Positions 51,300 to 59,738 of a stretch of 64,000 nt of DNA are shown here, one piece after another (position 1 is the first letter of the stretch; each line of letters opens with the position of its first letter). Where the stretch lies: contig NZ_LIUF01000001.1 of the NCBI RefSeq assembly GCF_001280425.1, positions 248,001 through 312,000 on the forward strand. Reading direction: 5' to 3'. Under the pieces are notes generated by a model that was given only the letters and a program-made list of their open reading frames with translations, searched no databases and was not told the DNA's origin. A program made the translations under genes and the position numbers. The stretch comes from Haloarcula rubripromontorii. GTDB taxonomy: Archaea; Halobacteriota; Halobacteria; Halobacteriales; Haloarculaceae.

Positions 51300-52031
51300 G
51301 GATGTCTCTCATCGTGCCACCCATTGTTCATACCGAAGATATCACATCACCACACGTTGTAGTGATGGTCGCCTTCGGTGGCCGCACCTTGGTGGCCGAA
51401 GGTGCTTACAATCGTGCGCCATCGTGCCTGGCAGCTCTGTGGCGCACTTTCAGTTCCGACGAGCGATAGCGATGCTTCTCACTATGGTACAACTCTATCA
51501 GGTCACCAAGTGGGTGCATCCCACTTTCTCGCCGCGACAAACTAATCATGAGGTGCATGCGTTAAAAAGTCCCTCACTCATGGCGCGTGCGCGCGCAGTT
51601 TCAGAAAGGAAAAGGGACTATTTATTGCTCCAACATCCTTTCCTCAGGGAAATCAAGCATGGTTACAGCCACTTGGTGAGCATGAATAGTGCGTACAAGA
51701 TGCCCTCTCGTAAGAGGTCAGACGAACTTACTTAGACCAATGATTGATCGGAGCGTACACGCTACAAACCTCCTCATCAGTTTTATATTCATATGCGTGT
51801 CAGATATCGCGGAATATTTTATAGTTCGTCATTACTAATATTTATGATTGTGAGTTGTAGCTGTGCTGTCGGCTGAAGCGGTAAGGGTTAATCGGACAGT
51901 GGAGAGTTGCCCAATAAATGACGTACGGGAGACGGTTCGTACGTTCGTGCATTAACTGAAGATGTTGATGGACGGTAGTTTTATATACACCCCTCTCCCG
52001 TGTGGTCAATGGAATGCAAACAGAAAGACAG
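51300..52031. other. long hairpin-rich non-coding stretch next to right att
   Basis: No frame here has convincing codon use. Several stems occur in a row: CCTTCGG/CCGAAGG (about 51372-51402), GTGCGCCA/TGGCGCAC (51414-51421 and 51440-51447) and AAGTGGG/CCCACTT (51508-51514 and 51520-51526). An AT-rich part follows (51780-51850). The region could hold a non-coding RNA, an origin or a decayed gene. The part next to 52032 would be the integrase arm-site region. Confidence 0.4.
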
Positions 52032-52060
52032 TGGGCCAACGCGGATTTGAACCGCGAACC
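52032..52060. repeat. att-like copy 3: within the intact tRNA-Ile
   Basis: The 29-base direct repeat shared with 42910-42938 covers the T arm and the 3' acceptor strand of tRNA-Ile. It marks the right end of element B. Confidence 0.9.
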
Positions 52061-52105
52061 TCCCGGTTATCAGCCGAGCGCTCAACCTGATTGAGCTATT
52101 GGCCC
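52032..52105 (-). tRNA. tRNA-Ile (anticodon GAU)
   Basis: The 74-base gene folds into a full cloverleaf. The acceptor stem is GGGCCAA/TTGGCCC with discriminator A, the D stem GCTC/GAGC, the anticodon stem CTCGG/CCGGG around loop CTGATAA with anticodon GAT, and the T stem CGCGG/CCGCG with loop TTCAAAT. CCA is not encoded. Its 3' 29 bases are repeated at 42910-42938, which makes it the integration target of both elements. It stays intact because element B restores its 3' end. Confidence 0.97.
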
Positions 52106-52186
52106 AACGCATTCAGTTGTACCCGAGGGGTATTGAAAAGGGTAACGTTTCGCGGCCGGTTGGGGATGTGAAACCGCGTCAGGGCT

Positions 52187-52735
52187 TCAGTTTTCGTCGC
52201 TGTCGTCGAAGTCAACGTCAGTAGCTTCCTCTGGATCGAAGGATGTGCCGGGACCAGACCCAGAGCCCGGACTGGGGCCGCCATCTGGGCCGGTCGGACC
52301 GGGGCCGTTCTCGTCGTTTGGGAAGCCGCCGACGTACACCTGGCCGCTGGCGAAGCCGCCGGTCTTCGCGTCGACGTACGGCTGGACGACCCAGCGGCGC
52401 GTGGCGGCGCGGACGGGGTAGCGGGTGAACGGCACCGCGAGCAGAAGACCGACGAAGTCCGTCACCAGCCCGGGGGTGAGGAAGAACGCGCCGGCGGCGA
52501 TGAGAAGGCCGCCGTCGATGAGTTCGTCGGTCGGGAGTTCACCGACTGCGAGCCGCTGTTGGATTTTCCGAAGCGTCGCGCGGCCTTCAGCGCGGACCAG
52601 CAGCATGCCGATCAGCGCCGTCAGGACGACGAGCGCGACCGTCACGAGCGGGCCGAGGAACGGTATCGCGACCGTCACCAGCAACACGATGTCGAACAGC
52701 GGGATGAGCAGCAACAGCCCGATGACCCGGAGCAT
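52187..52735 (-). CDS. fxsA: FxsA family membrane protein
   Basis: This is a 182-residue protein. Four hydrophobic segments include GLLLLIPLFDIVLLVTVAIPF and VALVVLTALIGMLLVRAEG, then TLRKIQQRLAVGELPTDELIDGGLLIAAGAFFLTPGLVTDFVGLLL, which is the FxsA hallmark. The C-terminus is a Gly/Pro/Asp-rich disordered tail. In E. coli FxsA affects exclusion of phage T7 by F plasmid PifA through a membrane effect. The haloarchaeal role is unknown. It lies just upstream of the tRNA-Ile gene on the same strand and was probably there before integration. Confidence 0.9.
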   Translation of the reverse strand: MLRVIGLLLLIPLFDIVLLVTVAIPFLGPLVTVALVVLTALIGMLLVRAEGRATLRKIQQRLAVGELPTDELIDGGLLIAAGAFFLTPGLVTDFVGLLLAVPFTRYPVRAATRRWVVQPYVDAKTGGFASGQVYVGGFPNDENGPGPTGPDGGPSPGSGSGPGTSFDPEEATDVDFDDSDEN

Positions 52736-52799
52736 ACCACCGCTTGCAGGTCCGCCCCCAAACCCCTTTCGAGAGCGGGGCCAGCTACCGGGCGGTCGA

Positions 52800-54176
52800 T
52801 CACCGCTCCCGCAGTCGGACCTCGATAGGCTCTGTGGGACTCAGCGTAATCTGCATCGCCAGCGACAGCGGCGGTTCGGTGACCGCGTCGACGGCGTACT
52901 GTTGAGCGATGGTTGCCAGGGCGAGTTTGGCCTCCATCCGGGCGAAGCGCATCCCGATGCAGTGGCGCGGGCCGCCGCCGAAGGGGTAGTAGGCGTAGTC
53001 CGGGAGCGACGATTCGAGGTCGTCGTCCCACCGTTCAGGGCGGAACGCATCGGGCGCGTCGTACCACCGTTCGTCGCGGTGGACGAGCCACTGCGGGAGG
53101 GTGAGCTGTGCGTCCGTCGAGAGTTCATATCTGCCAAGGGTCACCGGCTCCGTCGGCTGACGAAACACGGTAAACGCGGGCGGGTACAGCCGGAGCACTT
53201 CGTTCAGTACGGCGTCGAGATACGGCAGGTCGAACAGGTCTTCGGGCGTCGGCTGGCTGTCTCCCAGTGTCGCGTCAAGTTCCTCGTGCAGGCGTTGCTG
53301 GCGCTTCGGATGATTCGCCAGCAAGAACCAGGCGTAGGTGAGCGTCAGCGCCGTCGTGTCGTGGCCGGCGACGAGAAAGGTAAGGAGCTGGTGGCCCAGT
53401 CGCTCGCGGTCCATTGTCTCGTCATCGAGCGAGAGCAGCAGGGAGAGGACGTCGTCACGTGCCTTGCGGGCGTGCTCGTCTTCGCGCTGACGGGCGGCGA
53501 TAACGTCGTCGAGCGTGGACTGAAACTCGGCCAGCGAGTTGTTGACAGCGCGGTTCGTCGCCGTCGGGACCCACAGCGGGAGGTACGCTGACAGCGACCG
53601 CGGGTCCAGCCGCTTGCGAAGGGCGTCAAGCAGCGGCTCCAGCGCGTCTGCGGTAGTCTCGATGTCAACGTCCAGCAGCGTCTTGCCGAGAATGTTCAGC
53701 GTCAGCTCCTGCATGTGCGGGCGCACGTCGATGCGCTGGTCGTCGCCCCAGTCCGCCGCGGTCCGGTCGGCGAACGCGGTCATCGTGTCGCCGTAGGCGG
53801 CGATGCGTTCGCGGTAGAACGCCGGCTGGAGCGCCGTCCGCTGACGCTGCCACTCCTCGCCCTCCAGCAGGAACAGCCCCTCACCGATGAATTGGCCGAG
53901 GGTGTCCTGAAGGAGTTGCCCCTTCTCGTAGGCGTCGGCGTCGGTCACCAGCACTTGCTCGACGAGGTCGGGATGGCAGACGAAACAGCCCGTCGTCCCG
54001 GCAACGCTGTACCCCACCACGTCGGCCTCGTGGGCACCGGCGCGGTCGTAAAACCCGAGCGGGTCACGCAACATGGCGGCGGTGTTGTCGAGGAACGGGA
54101 CGCGACCGAGGCGGGGCGGCCGGTCGCCCGGCGTGACCGGCTCCGGAGGGTCGGGACTGGCCTGCGGGGTATCCAT
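52800..54176 (-). CDS. cytochrome P450
   Basis: This is a 458-residue monooxygenase from ATG 54176 (MDTPQASPDPPEPV). The upstream frame is antisense to the next gene. Motifs are the I-helix FLVAGHDTTALTL (near 266), the K-helix E-x-x-R in NEVLRLYPP (near 323), FRPERW and the haem loop FGGGPRHCIGMRFA with the thiolate Cys near residue 402. It is soluble, with no N-terminal anchor, and resembles the CYP group of haloarchaea that hydroxylate lipids or terpenoids. The substrate and redox partner are not in this window. It is divergent from the DUF255-type gene. Confidence 0.93.
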   Translation of the reverse strand: MDTPQASPDPPEPVTPGDRPPRLGRVPFLDNTAAMLRDPLGFYDRAGAHEADVVGYSVAGTTGCFVCHPDLVEQVLVTDADAYEKGQLLQDTLGQFIGEGLFLLEGEEWQRQRTALQPAFYRERIAAYGDTMTAFADRTAADWGDDQRIDVRPHMQELTLNILGKTLLDVDIETTADALEPLLDALRKRLDPRSLSAYLPLWVPTATNRAVNNSLAEFQSTLDDVIAARQREDEHARKARDDVLSLLLSLDDETMDRERLGHQLLTFLVAGHDTTALTLTYAWFLLANHPKRQQRLHEELDATLGDSQPTPEDLFDLPYLDAVLNEVLRLYPPAFTVFRQPTEPVTLGRYELSTDAQLTLPQWLVHRDERWYDAPDAFRPERWDDDLESSLPDYAYYPFGGGPRHCIGMRFARMEAKLALATIAQQYAVDAVTEPPLSLAMQITLSPTEPIEVRLRER

Positions 54177-54255
54177 CGCCGATACTTGGGTCGCCCCGCC
54201 AATCGGTCTTTCGCCGAGTGAGAGGGCCTTTGTACGCTCACCGCCCAGGGCAGGT

Positions 54256-55869
54256 ATGGACGAATACGCACGCGACACGAAGGTCGAGTGGCGCGAGTGG
54301 GGCACAGCCCCGTTCGAGGACGCCACCGAGTCGGGGAAGCCGGTGCTGCTGGCGCTGACGGTCCCGTGGAGCGCCGAGTGCCGGGCGATGGACCGTGGCA
54401 CGTTCGGCGAGCCCCGCATCGCGGCCAACATCAACGACGGGTTCATTCCGGTCCGTGTCGACGCCGACCGCAATCCCCGTGTCCGGGAGCGGTACACGAT
54501 GGGTGGATTCCCGTCAACGGTGTTTCTCACTCCTGAAGGAGAGGTTATCACCGGCGCGACGTTCCTCGGACCGGACGGGTTCCGCGGGATTCTGGACTCT
54601 GTTCGAGAGTCCTGGGACGCCCAGGGCGCGGCGGCGGGCTCGGTCCCCAGACAGCTCCAGGACGAGTCGCCGCCGGCCGGCGAGCTCCGGCCGCGCATCG
54701 AGGAGCACATGATAGAGCAACTGCTCGGCGCGTTCGACGAGGAGTTCGGCGGCTGGGGAACCGACGTGAAGTTCCCGCTCCCGCGGACCGCCGAGTTCGC
54801 CCTCGTTCGGGCGCGGGACCAGGCCACCCGGACGCTCGAAGCCATCCGCACGCACCTGCTGGACACCTACGACGGGGGCTTCTTCCGGTACTCGACGGAG
54901 CGCAACTGGGGGAACCCGCGGCGGGAGAAACTGCTGGACGAGAACGCCGCGCTGGTCCGGGCGTTCGCGCACGGCTACCGGTACACCGGGACCGAGGCCT
55001 ACCGCGACGCCGCCCAGCGGACCGTCGACTACCTCACGACGACGCTGTGGGCCGGCGACGCCTTCGCCGCGAGTCAGGCCGGCTCGGACGAGTACTACCG
55101 GCTGGAGCCGAGCGAGCGCGAGGGGACGGTGTCCCCGAACGTCGACGACACGGTGTTCGCCGACCGCAACGGCCTCGCCATCGACGCCCTGCTGTGGATG
55201 GCGGCCTACACCGACGACGAGCGCGCCCGGCAGTACGCGACTCGCGCGCGGGACGCGGTCTGTGAGTCGCTCGTCGACGGCGGCGAGGTGGCCCACTACG
55301 ACGGCGCGGACAGTGACACCGGTCTGCTGCTGGACCAGGCCCAGCTCCTCCAGGGGCTGACGACGAGCTGGCAGGTCCTCGGTGAGCCGGGGCCGGCCGA
55401 AGCTGTCGCGGACTGGACAATCGAAAACCGCCAGCAGGACGGGGGTGCGTTCCGTGACGGGCCTGCAAGCGGGCCAGGACTCTGTGACCGCTCGCTTCAT
55501 CCGCTCGACGCGACGGTGGAGCTGGCCGACGCACTGGTCGACCTCGCGGCACTCACCGGCGAAGACAGATACCGCAATACGGCGCTTTCAGCGGTCGAGT
55601 CCTTCGCCGGCGCGGCAGAACGGATGGGCGTCGAGGTCGCCGGTTACGCCGGTGTCGCGGCGCGTCTCCAGCAACCCCAGACACTCACGGTCGGCACCGA
55701 GGCAGGGACCGATCTCCATCGCGCGGCACTGCGGCTGGCCGACCACGAAACTACTGTCGTCCCGGAGCCGAACGGCGACGGTACGGCACGACTCCTCGAC
55801 GGGGATGCTATCGTCGCCGAGGGGGCAACGCCGGCCGAACTCGAAGCCTCGCTCACTGGCGAGCGCTGA
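54256..55869 (+). CDS. DUF255/thioredoxin-like protein with six-hairpin domain (YyaL/SPATA20 type)
   Basis: This is a 537-residue protein from ATG 54256. The N-terminal 140 residues form a thioredoxin-like DUF255 domain, but the usual active site is changed: VPWSAECRAMDRGTFGEP has one Cys (near residue 41) in place of the WC-x-x-C/M motif. GFIPVRVDADRNPRVRERY and GGFPSTVFLTPEG are conserved. The rest is an alpha/alpha barrel (DENAALVRAFAHGYRYTG, DGGFFRYSTERNW) like the N-acylglucosamine epimerase-type domain of the family. The function is unknown across the family. The altered active site here suggests a non-redox role. Confidence 0.88.
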   Translation: MDEYARDTKVEWREWGTAPFEDATESGKPVLLALTVPWSAECRAMDRGTFGEPRIAANINDGFIPVRVDADRNPRVRERYTMGGFPSTVFLTPEGEVITGATFLGPDGFRGILDSVRESWDAQGAAAGSVPRQLQDESPPAGELRPRIEEHMIEQLLGAFDEEFGGWGTDVKFPLPRTAEFALVRARDQATRTLEAIRTHLLDTYDGGFFRYSTERNWGNPRREKLLDENAALVRAFAHGYRYTGTEAYRDAAQRTVDYLTTTLWAGDAFAASQAGSDEYYRLEPSEREGTVSPNVDDTVFADRNGLAIDALLWMAAYTDDERARQYATRARDAVCESLVDGGEVAHYDGADSDTGLLLDQAQLLQGLTTSWQVLGEPGPAEAVADWTIENRQQDGGAFRDGPASGPGLCDRSLHPLDATVELADALVDLAALTGEDRYRNTALSAVESFAGAAERMGVEVAGYAGVAARLQQPQTLTVGTEAGTDLHRAALRLADHETTVVPEPNGDGTARLLDGDAIVAEGATPAELEASLTGER

Positions 55870-55945
55870 CACGAACAACGGCAGCAAACGTTGACAAACG
55901 GTAAACCCCCGATAAGTTTTTGCACACGTATCTTGATGTATGGGT

Positions 55946-56752
55946 ATGTCCAGTCTCAGAGATCTCGGACTCTCCGAATATGAAGCCAGAGCATACCGAT
56001 CACTGCTTGAAACGGGACCGACAACGGCCAAGGAGTTATCGCGGGCCAGCGACGTTCCAATGGGCCGCATCTACGACGTCCTAAACAGCCTCGAAACGTA
56101 CAATCTCGTCCGCAGCCAGACCGCCAGCCGACCCAAAAAATACGTCGCCGTCGAACCGGACACGGCTCTCGACCGACTGCTCGAGGACAAGAAGCGCGAA
56201 CTCCAGGAGAAGGTCGGCCAGTACGAGGAAATCGTCGACGACCTCTCGACACAACTGGAGTCGGCAGAGCCCGTCGAGGAGCCGTTCTGGACAGCCGCCG
56301 TCGGCCCCGACAATTCGCTTGACCTATTACTTGAGCGGCTGGCCGCCGCCGACGACGAGATTATCATGGTCGGCTCGGCGCCCGCCCGGCAGGTCGACAT
56401 TCTCTCCGGGACCGAGCGAATCGTGGATGAACTCGAAGCGGCGTTGGAACGAGGCGTCGAAGTATCCCTGCTCGTTCGGCCGGACCTGTTCGAGAGCCTT
56501 CCTGAAGAAGCCAACCGCGAGTACTACGAGCGCCTCTTCCACTACGACAACTACAGCGCTCGCGCCAGTCCCAACATCAGAACCACGTTCGAGCTACTCG
56601 ATGGGGTCGAGGTCTGTATCGAGGTCCCACACCCGCTGGGCCGCGAGGAAACCTTCGGCGTCATCGACATGAAAGACTCCGATTTCACTGCCGATATCAG
56701 CCAGGCGTTCGAAGAACACTGGGCCGAGGCAAAGCCGGTCGGCCCGCCGTAA
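55946..56752 (+). CDS. TrmB-family transcriptional regulator
   Basis: This is a 268-residue protein from ATG 55946 (MSSLRDLGLSEYEARAYRSL); an ATG two codons upstream is possible. The N-terminal winged helix (1-75) with GPTTAKELSRASDVPMGRIYDVLNSLE is the TrmB HTH. A coiled coil (80-105) follows, then an effector domain with phospholipase D-like fold (DDEIIMVGSAPARQV, ALERGVEVSLLVRPD) that in this family senses sugars or metabolites. The ligand and target are not evident. It converges on mptA. Confidence 0.9.
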   Translation: MSSLRDLGLSEYEARAYRSLLETGPTTAKELSRASDVPMGRIYDVLNSLETYNLVRSQTASRPKKYVAVEPDTALDRLLEDKKRELQEKVGQYEEIVDDLSTQLESAEPVEEPFWTAAVGPDNSLDLLLERLAAADDEIIMVGSAPARQVDILSGTERIVDELEAALERGVEVSLLVRPDLFESLPEEANREYYERLFHYDNYSARASPNIRTTFELLDGVEVCIEVPHPLGREETFGVIDMKDSDFTADISQAFEEHWAEAKPVGPP

Positions 56753-56839
56753 CTGGGTCATCGGAGAGTTAGAAACAGAGTCACAGACAGCGACCACAGT
56801 CTCTCGGGTCGCGACGCTTGCGGCTTCACCACTCGCAAT

Positions 56840-56858
56840 CGAGACGCGTTGCGTCTCG
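56840..56858. terminator. hairpin between convergent genes
   Basis: CGAGACGC-GTT-GCGTCTCG is a perfect eight-base stem with a three-base loop, between the stops of the TrmB-like gene (56752) and mptA (56905). It could be a bidirectional terminator or transcript-end structure. It is not followed by a T run. Confidence 0.4.
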
Positions 56859-56904
56859 CGCTCTCCACTCGATGTTTCGAGAACTTCGCCGCGCTCAGCC
56901 CTCG

Positions 56905-57831
56905 CTACTCGCTGACTTCCTGCCGCAGGTCGCCCAGCTGTGCCACACGCTCGGCGTGAGCGTTGTGCTGGTGGATGGACTCGTCGTTCGACTGTTTCAT
57001 CGTCACGACGGCATCGTCCGGCAGGTCCGGGAACGTGTCGACGACACCCTCGGCGAGGGCGCGAACGCAGTCCTCGACGAACTTGGCGTCCTTGTGGGCC
57101 TCGTAGGTCATGTGATCCTCGTCGGGCCGCTTCGCGAGGTTGTAGATGCGGGCGCTCATCGAATCCCGGGCGACTTCGATAAGTTCGTTCAGATCGACCT
57201 CAGGCGCGCCGTCGCTCTGGACGGTGAGCGTGGCGTGGCCGCGCTGTGAGTGACCGGCCTGTGGATTGGTTTCGAGGAACTCCTCGATGACATCGTCTTC
57301 GACGTTGAGTTGCTGGAGCGTCTCACGGGCGCGGGAGGCTGACATCCCCTGTGAGCACGGACAGACAGTCATCCCGGTGACACGGGCACCGATTTCCTCG
57401 CTCGTCCCGTCTTCGGTCGCTGTCGCCGAGGCAATGATATCGGCCGTCGACTGGGTAGCCATCCCCGACTCCGGCGTCTTCTCGTGTGTGACGTACTCGG
57501 CTTCCATCCGAACCTCGGCTTTCGTTGTATAATCGTGCTTCTCAAGCAGGAGTTCAGCGGCGTCACCACAGACGTCCTCGACCCGGTAGGCCTCCTCCGA
57601 GACGGCGGTCTCCAGCGTTTCGTCGATGACCTCCATATTGCGGGACATGTCGGCACCCTTTCGCCAAGACGGCAGATCAACGAACACTTCGAACTCCGCC
57701 ATGAGTACGATGGGGTCGCGGTCACGACGCCCCAGTTTAACGAGCTTCTCGACGCCCGTCACACCGACGCGATTGAGACCGACCGTTACGTCCGGACTCG
57801 ACGCCTGCACGTCCGGGAGTTGTTGACTCAT
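56905..57831 (-). CDS. mptA: GTP cyclohydrolase MptA (type IV)
   Basis: This is a 308-residue enzyme of the archaeal FolE2/MptA class that converts GTP to the cyclic phosphate of 7,8-dihydroneopterin, first step of methanopterin or folate-type pterins. [15 protein letters not shown] (Cys near residues 155 and 157) holds the metal Cys. [15 protein letters not shown] and [21 protein letters not shown] contain conserved His and Asp. [13 protein letters not shown] is also characteristic. The length is typical. Confidence 0.93.
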   Translation of the reverse strand: MSQQLPDVQASSPDVTVGLNRVGVTGVEKLVKLGRRDRDPIVLMAEFEVFVDLPSWRKGADMSRNMEVIDETLETAVSEEAYRVEDVCGDAAELLLEKHDYTTKAEVRMEAEYVTHEKTPESGMATQSTADIIASATATEDGTSEEIGARVTGMTVCPCSQGMSASRARETLQQLNVEDDVIEEFLETNPQAGHSQRGHATLTVQSDGAPEVDLNELIEVARDSMSARIYNLAKRPDEDHMTYEAHKDAKFVEDCVRALAEGVVDTFPDLPDDAVVTMKQSNDESIHQHNAHAERVAQLGDLRQEVSE

Positions 57832-57918
57832 TGCCCTCTCTATGGAAGAGAATCGGTTAGTGCTTTCGAAAGGGTGGGCGGGTCGCCGTGAGTCCCGAAG
57901 CGACCACTCCGAACCGGA

Positions 57919-58518
57919 TCAAAACTGTGTGCTGTCCGGCATTGACTCGTCCGTCTCAAAGTTCCGGAACAGCAACTCGAAATCAGTGGCATCGAACGAA
58001 TCCGTGAGTTCGTCAAGTTCCGCACGGACTTCGGTAAGCTCGGTTCTCAGTGCAGTGAATTCCTCGCTCTCATCGAGGACAGCCTGTGGTTTCGACGATT
58101 CCAGTGCAGCGTATTTCGCCGTGAGCGAGTAGCACTCACGCAGGCGTTCCTCGTAATCGGCGTGCCGAAGCAACTGCTCGATTGTCTGGAAGAGGTCCTC
58201 CTTCGACACCGGTTTGAGGACGTAATCATCGAAGGGCATCTCGATGATATCAAAATCGGGGTCTACTGCGGTCACCATCGCCACGCGTGTGTCGTAGCGT
58301 TTCTCACGGATCGCCGACAGTACCTCGTCGCCGGAGCGGTCTGGCATTCGCCGGTCTAACAGGACAACATCGACTGTGGAATCCAGCTTCGAGAGGGCAT
58401 CCTCACCGCTGTATGCCGTCTCGACTGTGTACAGGTCCCGTAACTGGTCCGTGTACACATCGGCCACCGCTGGCTCGTCGTCGACAACGAGGATTGTCGC
58501 TCGCCGGCCCTTTGTCAT
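57919..58518 (-). CDS. HalX-domain response regulator
   Basis: This is a 199-residue protein. The receiver domain (1-about 120) has Asp pair VVDDEP, phosphorylation Asp in VVLLDRRMPDRSG, Thr in AMVTAV and the Lys of LKPVSKEDL. The C-terminal HalX domain (about 128-185) has the family pattern ECYSLTAKYAALESSKPQAVL and LRTELTEVRAELDELTDSF. HalX is a haloarchaeal output module of unknown action. The histidine kinase at 8016-10244 is a possible but unsupported partner. Confidence 0.92.
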   Translation of the reverse strand: MTKGRRATILVVDDEPAVADVYTDQLRDLYTVETAYSGEDALSKLDSTVDVVLLDRRMPDRSGDEVLSAIREKRYDTRVAMVTAVDPDFDIIEMPFDDYVLKPVSKEDLFQTIEQLLRHADYEERLRECYSLTAKYAALESSKPQAVLDESEEFTALRTELTEVRAELDELTDSFDATDFELLFRNFETDESMPDSTQF

Positions 58519-58591
58519 TAGCTAGCATGTTTACAACAGAATTGCAAAAGGATTCCGGCCATGTTTCCCGAGACGACCTGACTGAAAATGG

Positions 58592-59629
58592 TTACTGCCC
58601 GACGATGTCGTCGTATCGCGCCCCAGTCTGTTTGAGTGTCTCCGTCGAGTACAGTCGGTCGTGGTCGTACGGCAGGTGTTCGGTCGCGAGTTCGTCTATC
58701 TTCTGGTCGACAATGCCCGCTTCGCGCCCGTGAATCATGGTAAAGAGATTGTACTGCCAGTCCTGCTCCGGGCGGCGTGGCCGATGGTAGCAGAGCGTGA
58801 CGTAGGGGAGTTCGCCGACTGCCTGTCCGCGCTCGTCAAGAGCGTCGTCCGGCACGTCCCAAACGACCATGCAGTTGTTGTCGAAGCCGGTGACGATGTG
58901 ATTCACCACACAGCCGATACGCTTGATACAGCCGGTTCGCTTGAGCCGTTTGATCGCCGAGAGTACGTCCGACACGTCGGCATCGAGAGCGTCCGCCACG
59001 TTGCGGTAGGGTGTTGCGACAAGCGGGAAACCAGTCTGGATTTCGAGCAATAACTGCCGGTCCAGTTCTGAGAGGTCAGCGGCGGCATCTTCGCTTATGC
59101 GGGTCGCAGTGGCATCGGTCGTCTCTAGACTCTCCCGGGCGAACCGGTCCCCGTTGACAACCGGGAACTCAAGATCGATGTAGTAGTCGGTCAACATCGG
59201 CAAGACGAGTACCGAACAACCGGTTCGCTCCTCGATCTCGGCGAGAATCTCGTCGCGCCGCTGTCGAGAGCCTGCAGTGACAACGAACCACATATTCCAC
59301 TCGTGGTCGCGAGCGTAGTTGTGGTTCACCTGCCGGTACCCGTTGATTATCTCTGCGACCTCGTCGAACCGCTCTTCCGGAGCACTGACAGCCGCCAGCG
59401 TGGAAGAGCCGATGACCGGCGGATTGAGGACAGGGCCGAACCGACGGAAGATACCGTCGTCACGGAGCGTTTTGACCCGTTCGAGTGCTTCCCCCGCCGA
59501 GACTCCTAACGCGTCACCGACAGCCTCGAAGGGACGTTCCTGAATCGGGAAATCACTCTGGAACTCGTCGATGAGCGCAGCGTCTACCTCGTCGATCTGC
59601 TCGCGCCACTCACCCGACTTGAGACTCAT
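58592..59629 (-). CDS. ahbAB: siroheme decarboxylase, AhbA-AhbB fusion
   Basis: This is a 345-residue protein made of two related AsnC/Lrp-like halves. The first half (1-175) has DGIFRRFGPVLNPPVIGSSTL and NHNYARDHEWNMWFVV. The second (186-345) has TGCIKRIGCVVNHIVTGF, YVTLCYHRPRRPEQDWQYNLF and MIHGREA. These are the AhbA and AhbB signatures, with the His and Arg residues that bind siroheme in the decarboxylase. In this class the enzyme removes carboxylates from siroheme to make didecarboxysiroheme, the start of the alternative haem pathway. Elsewhere AhbA and AhbB are usually separate subunits; here they are fused. Confidence 0.9.
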   Translation of the reverse strand: MSLKSGEWREQIDEVDAALIDEFQSDFPIQERPFEAVGDALGVSAGEALERVKTLRDDGIFRRFGPVLNPPVIGSSTLAAVSAPEERFDEVAEIINGYRQVNHNYARDHEWNMWFVVTAGSRQRRDEILAEIEERTGCSVLVLPMLTDYYIDLEFPVVNGDRFARESLETTDATATRISEDAAADLSELDRQLLLEIQTGFPLVATPYRNVADALDADVSDVLSAIKRLKRTGCIKRIGCVVNHIVTGFDNNCMVVWDVPDDALDERGQAVGELPYVTLCYHRPRRPEQDWQYNLFTMIHGREAGIVDQKIDELATEHLPYDHDRLYSTETLKQTGARYDDIVGQ

Positions 59630-59738
59630 TGTATTTGATTAGGAGTGTAGTCGTGTATCCCTTTCGGGAAGGCGGTCGGTTCCCACAAATTGAGAACGAA
59701 ACGCAGGGGCTTTTGAACTCTGGCCCGAACACGTTTCC

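Larger units (their letters stand above)
42910..52060. mobile_element. integrated element B with primase-helicase and Schlafen-type cargo
   Basis: The element is flanked by exact 29-base direct repeats (42910-42938 and 52032-52060 inside tRNA-Ile). It is about 9.1 kb, visibly richer in A and T than the host. It carries an integrase just inside the left end, a 994-residue primase/helicase, an AlbA_2-domain protein, two membrane proteins and an HNH nuclease. No structural virus or conjugation genes were seen. It could be an integrative plasmid or a phage satellite with its own replication module. Confidence 0.85.

Noticed and set aside
51229-51735. 168-codon plus-strand frame near the right att
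   Set aside because: It begins antisense inside the HNH gene, has no good start, has unusual residue use (many Ser, His, Arg) and covers several hairpins.
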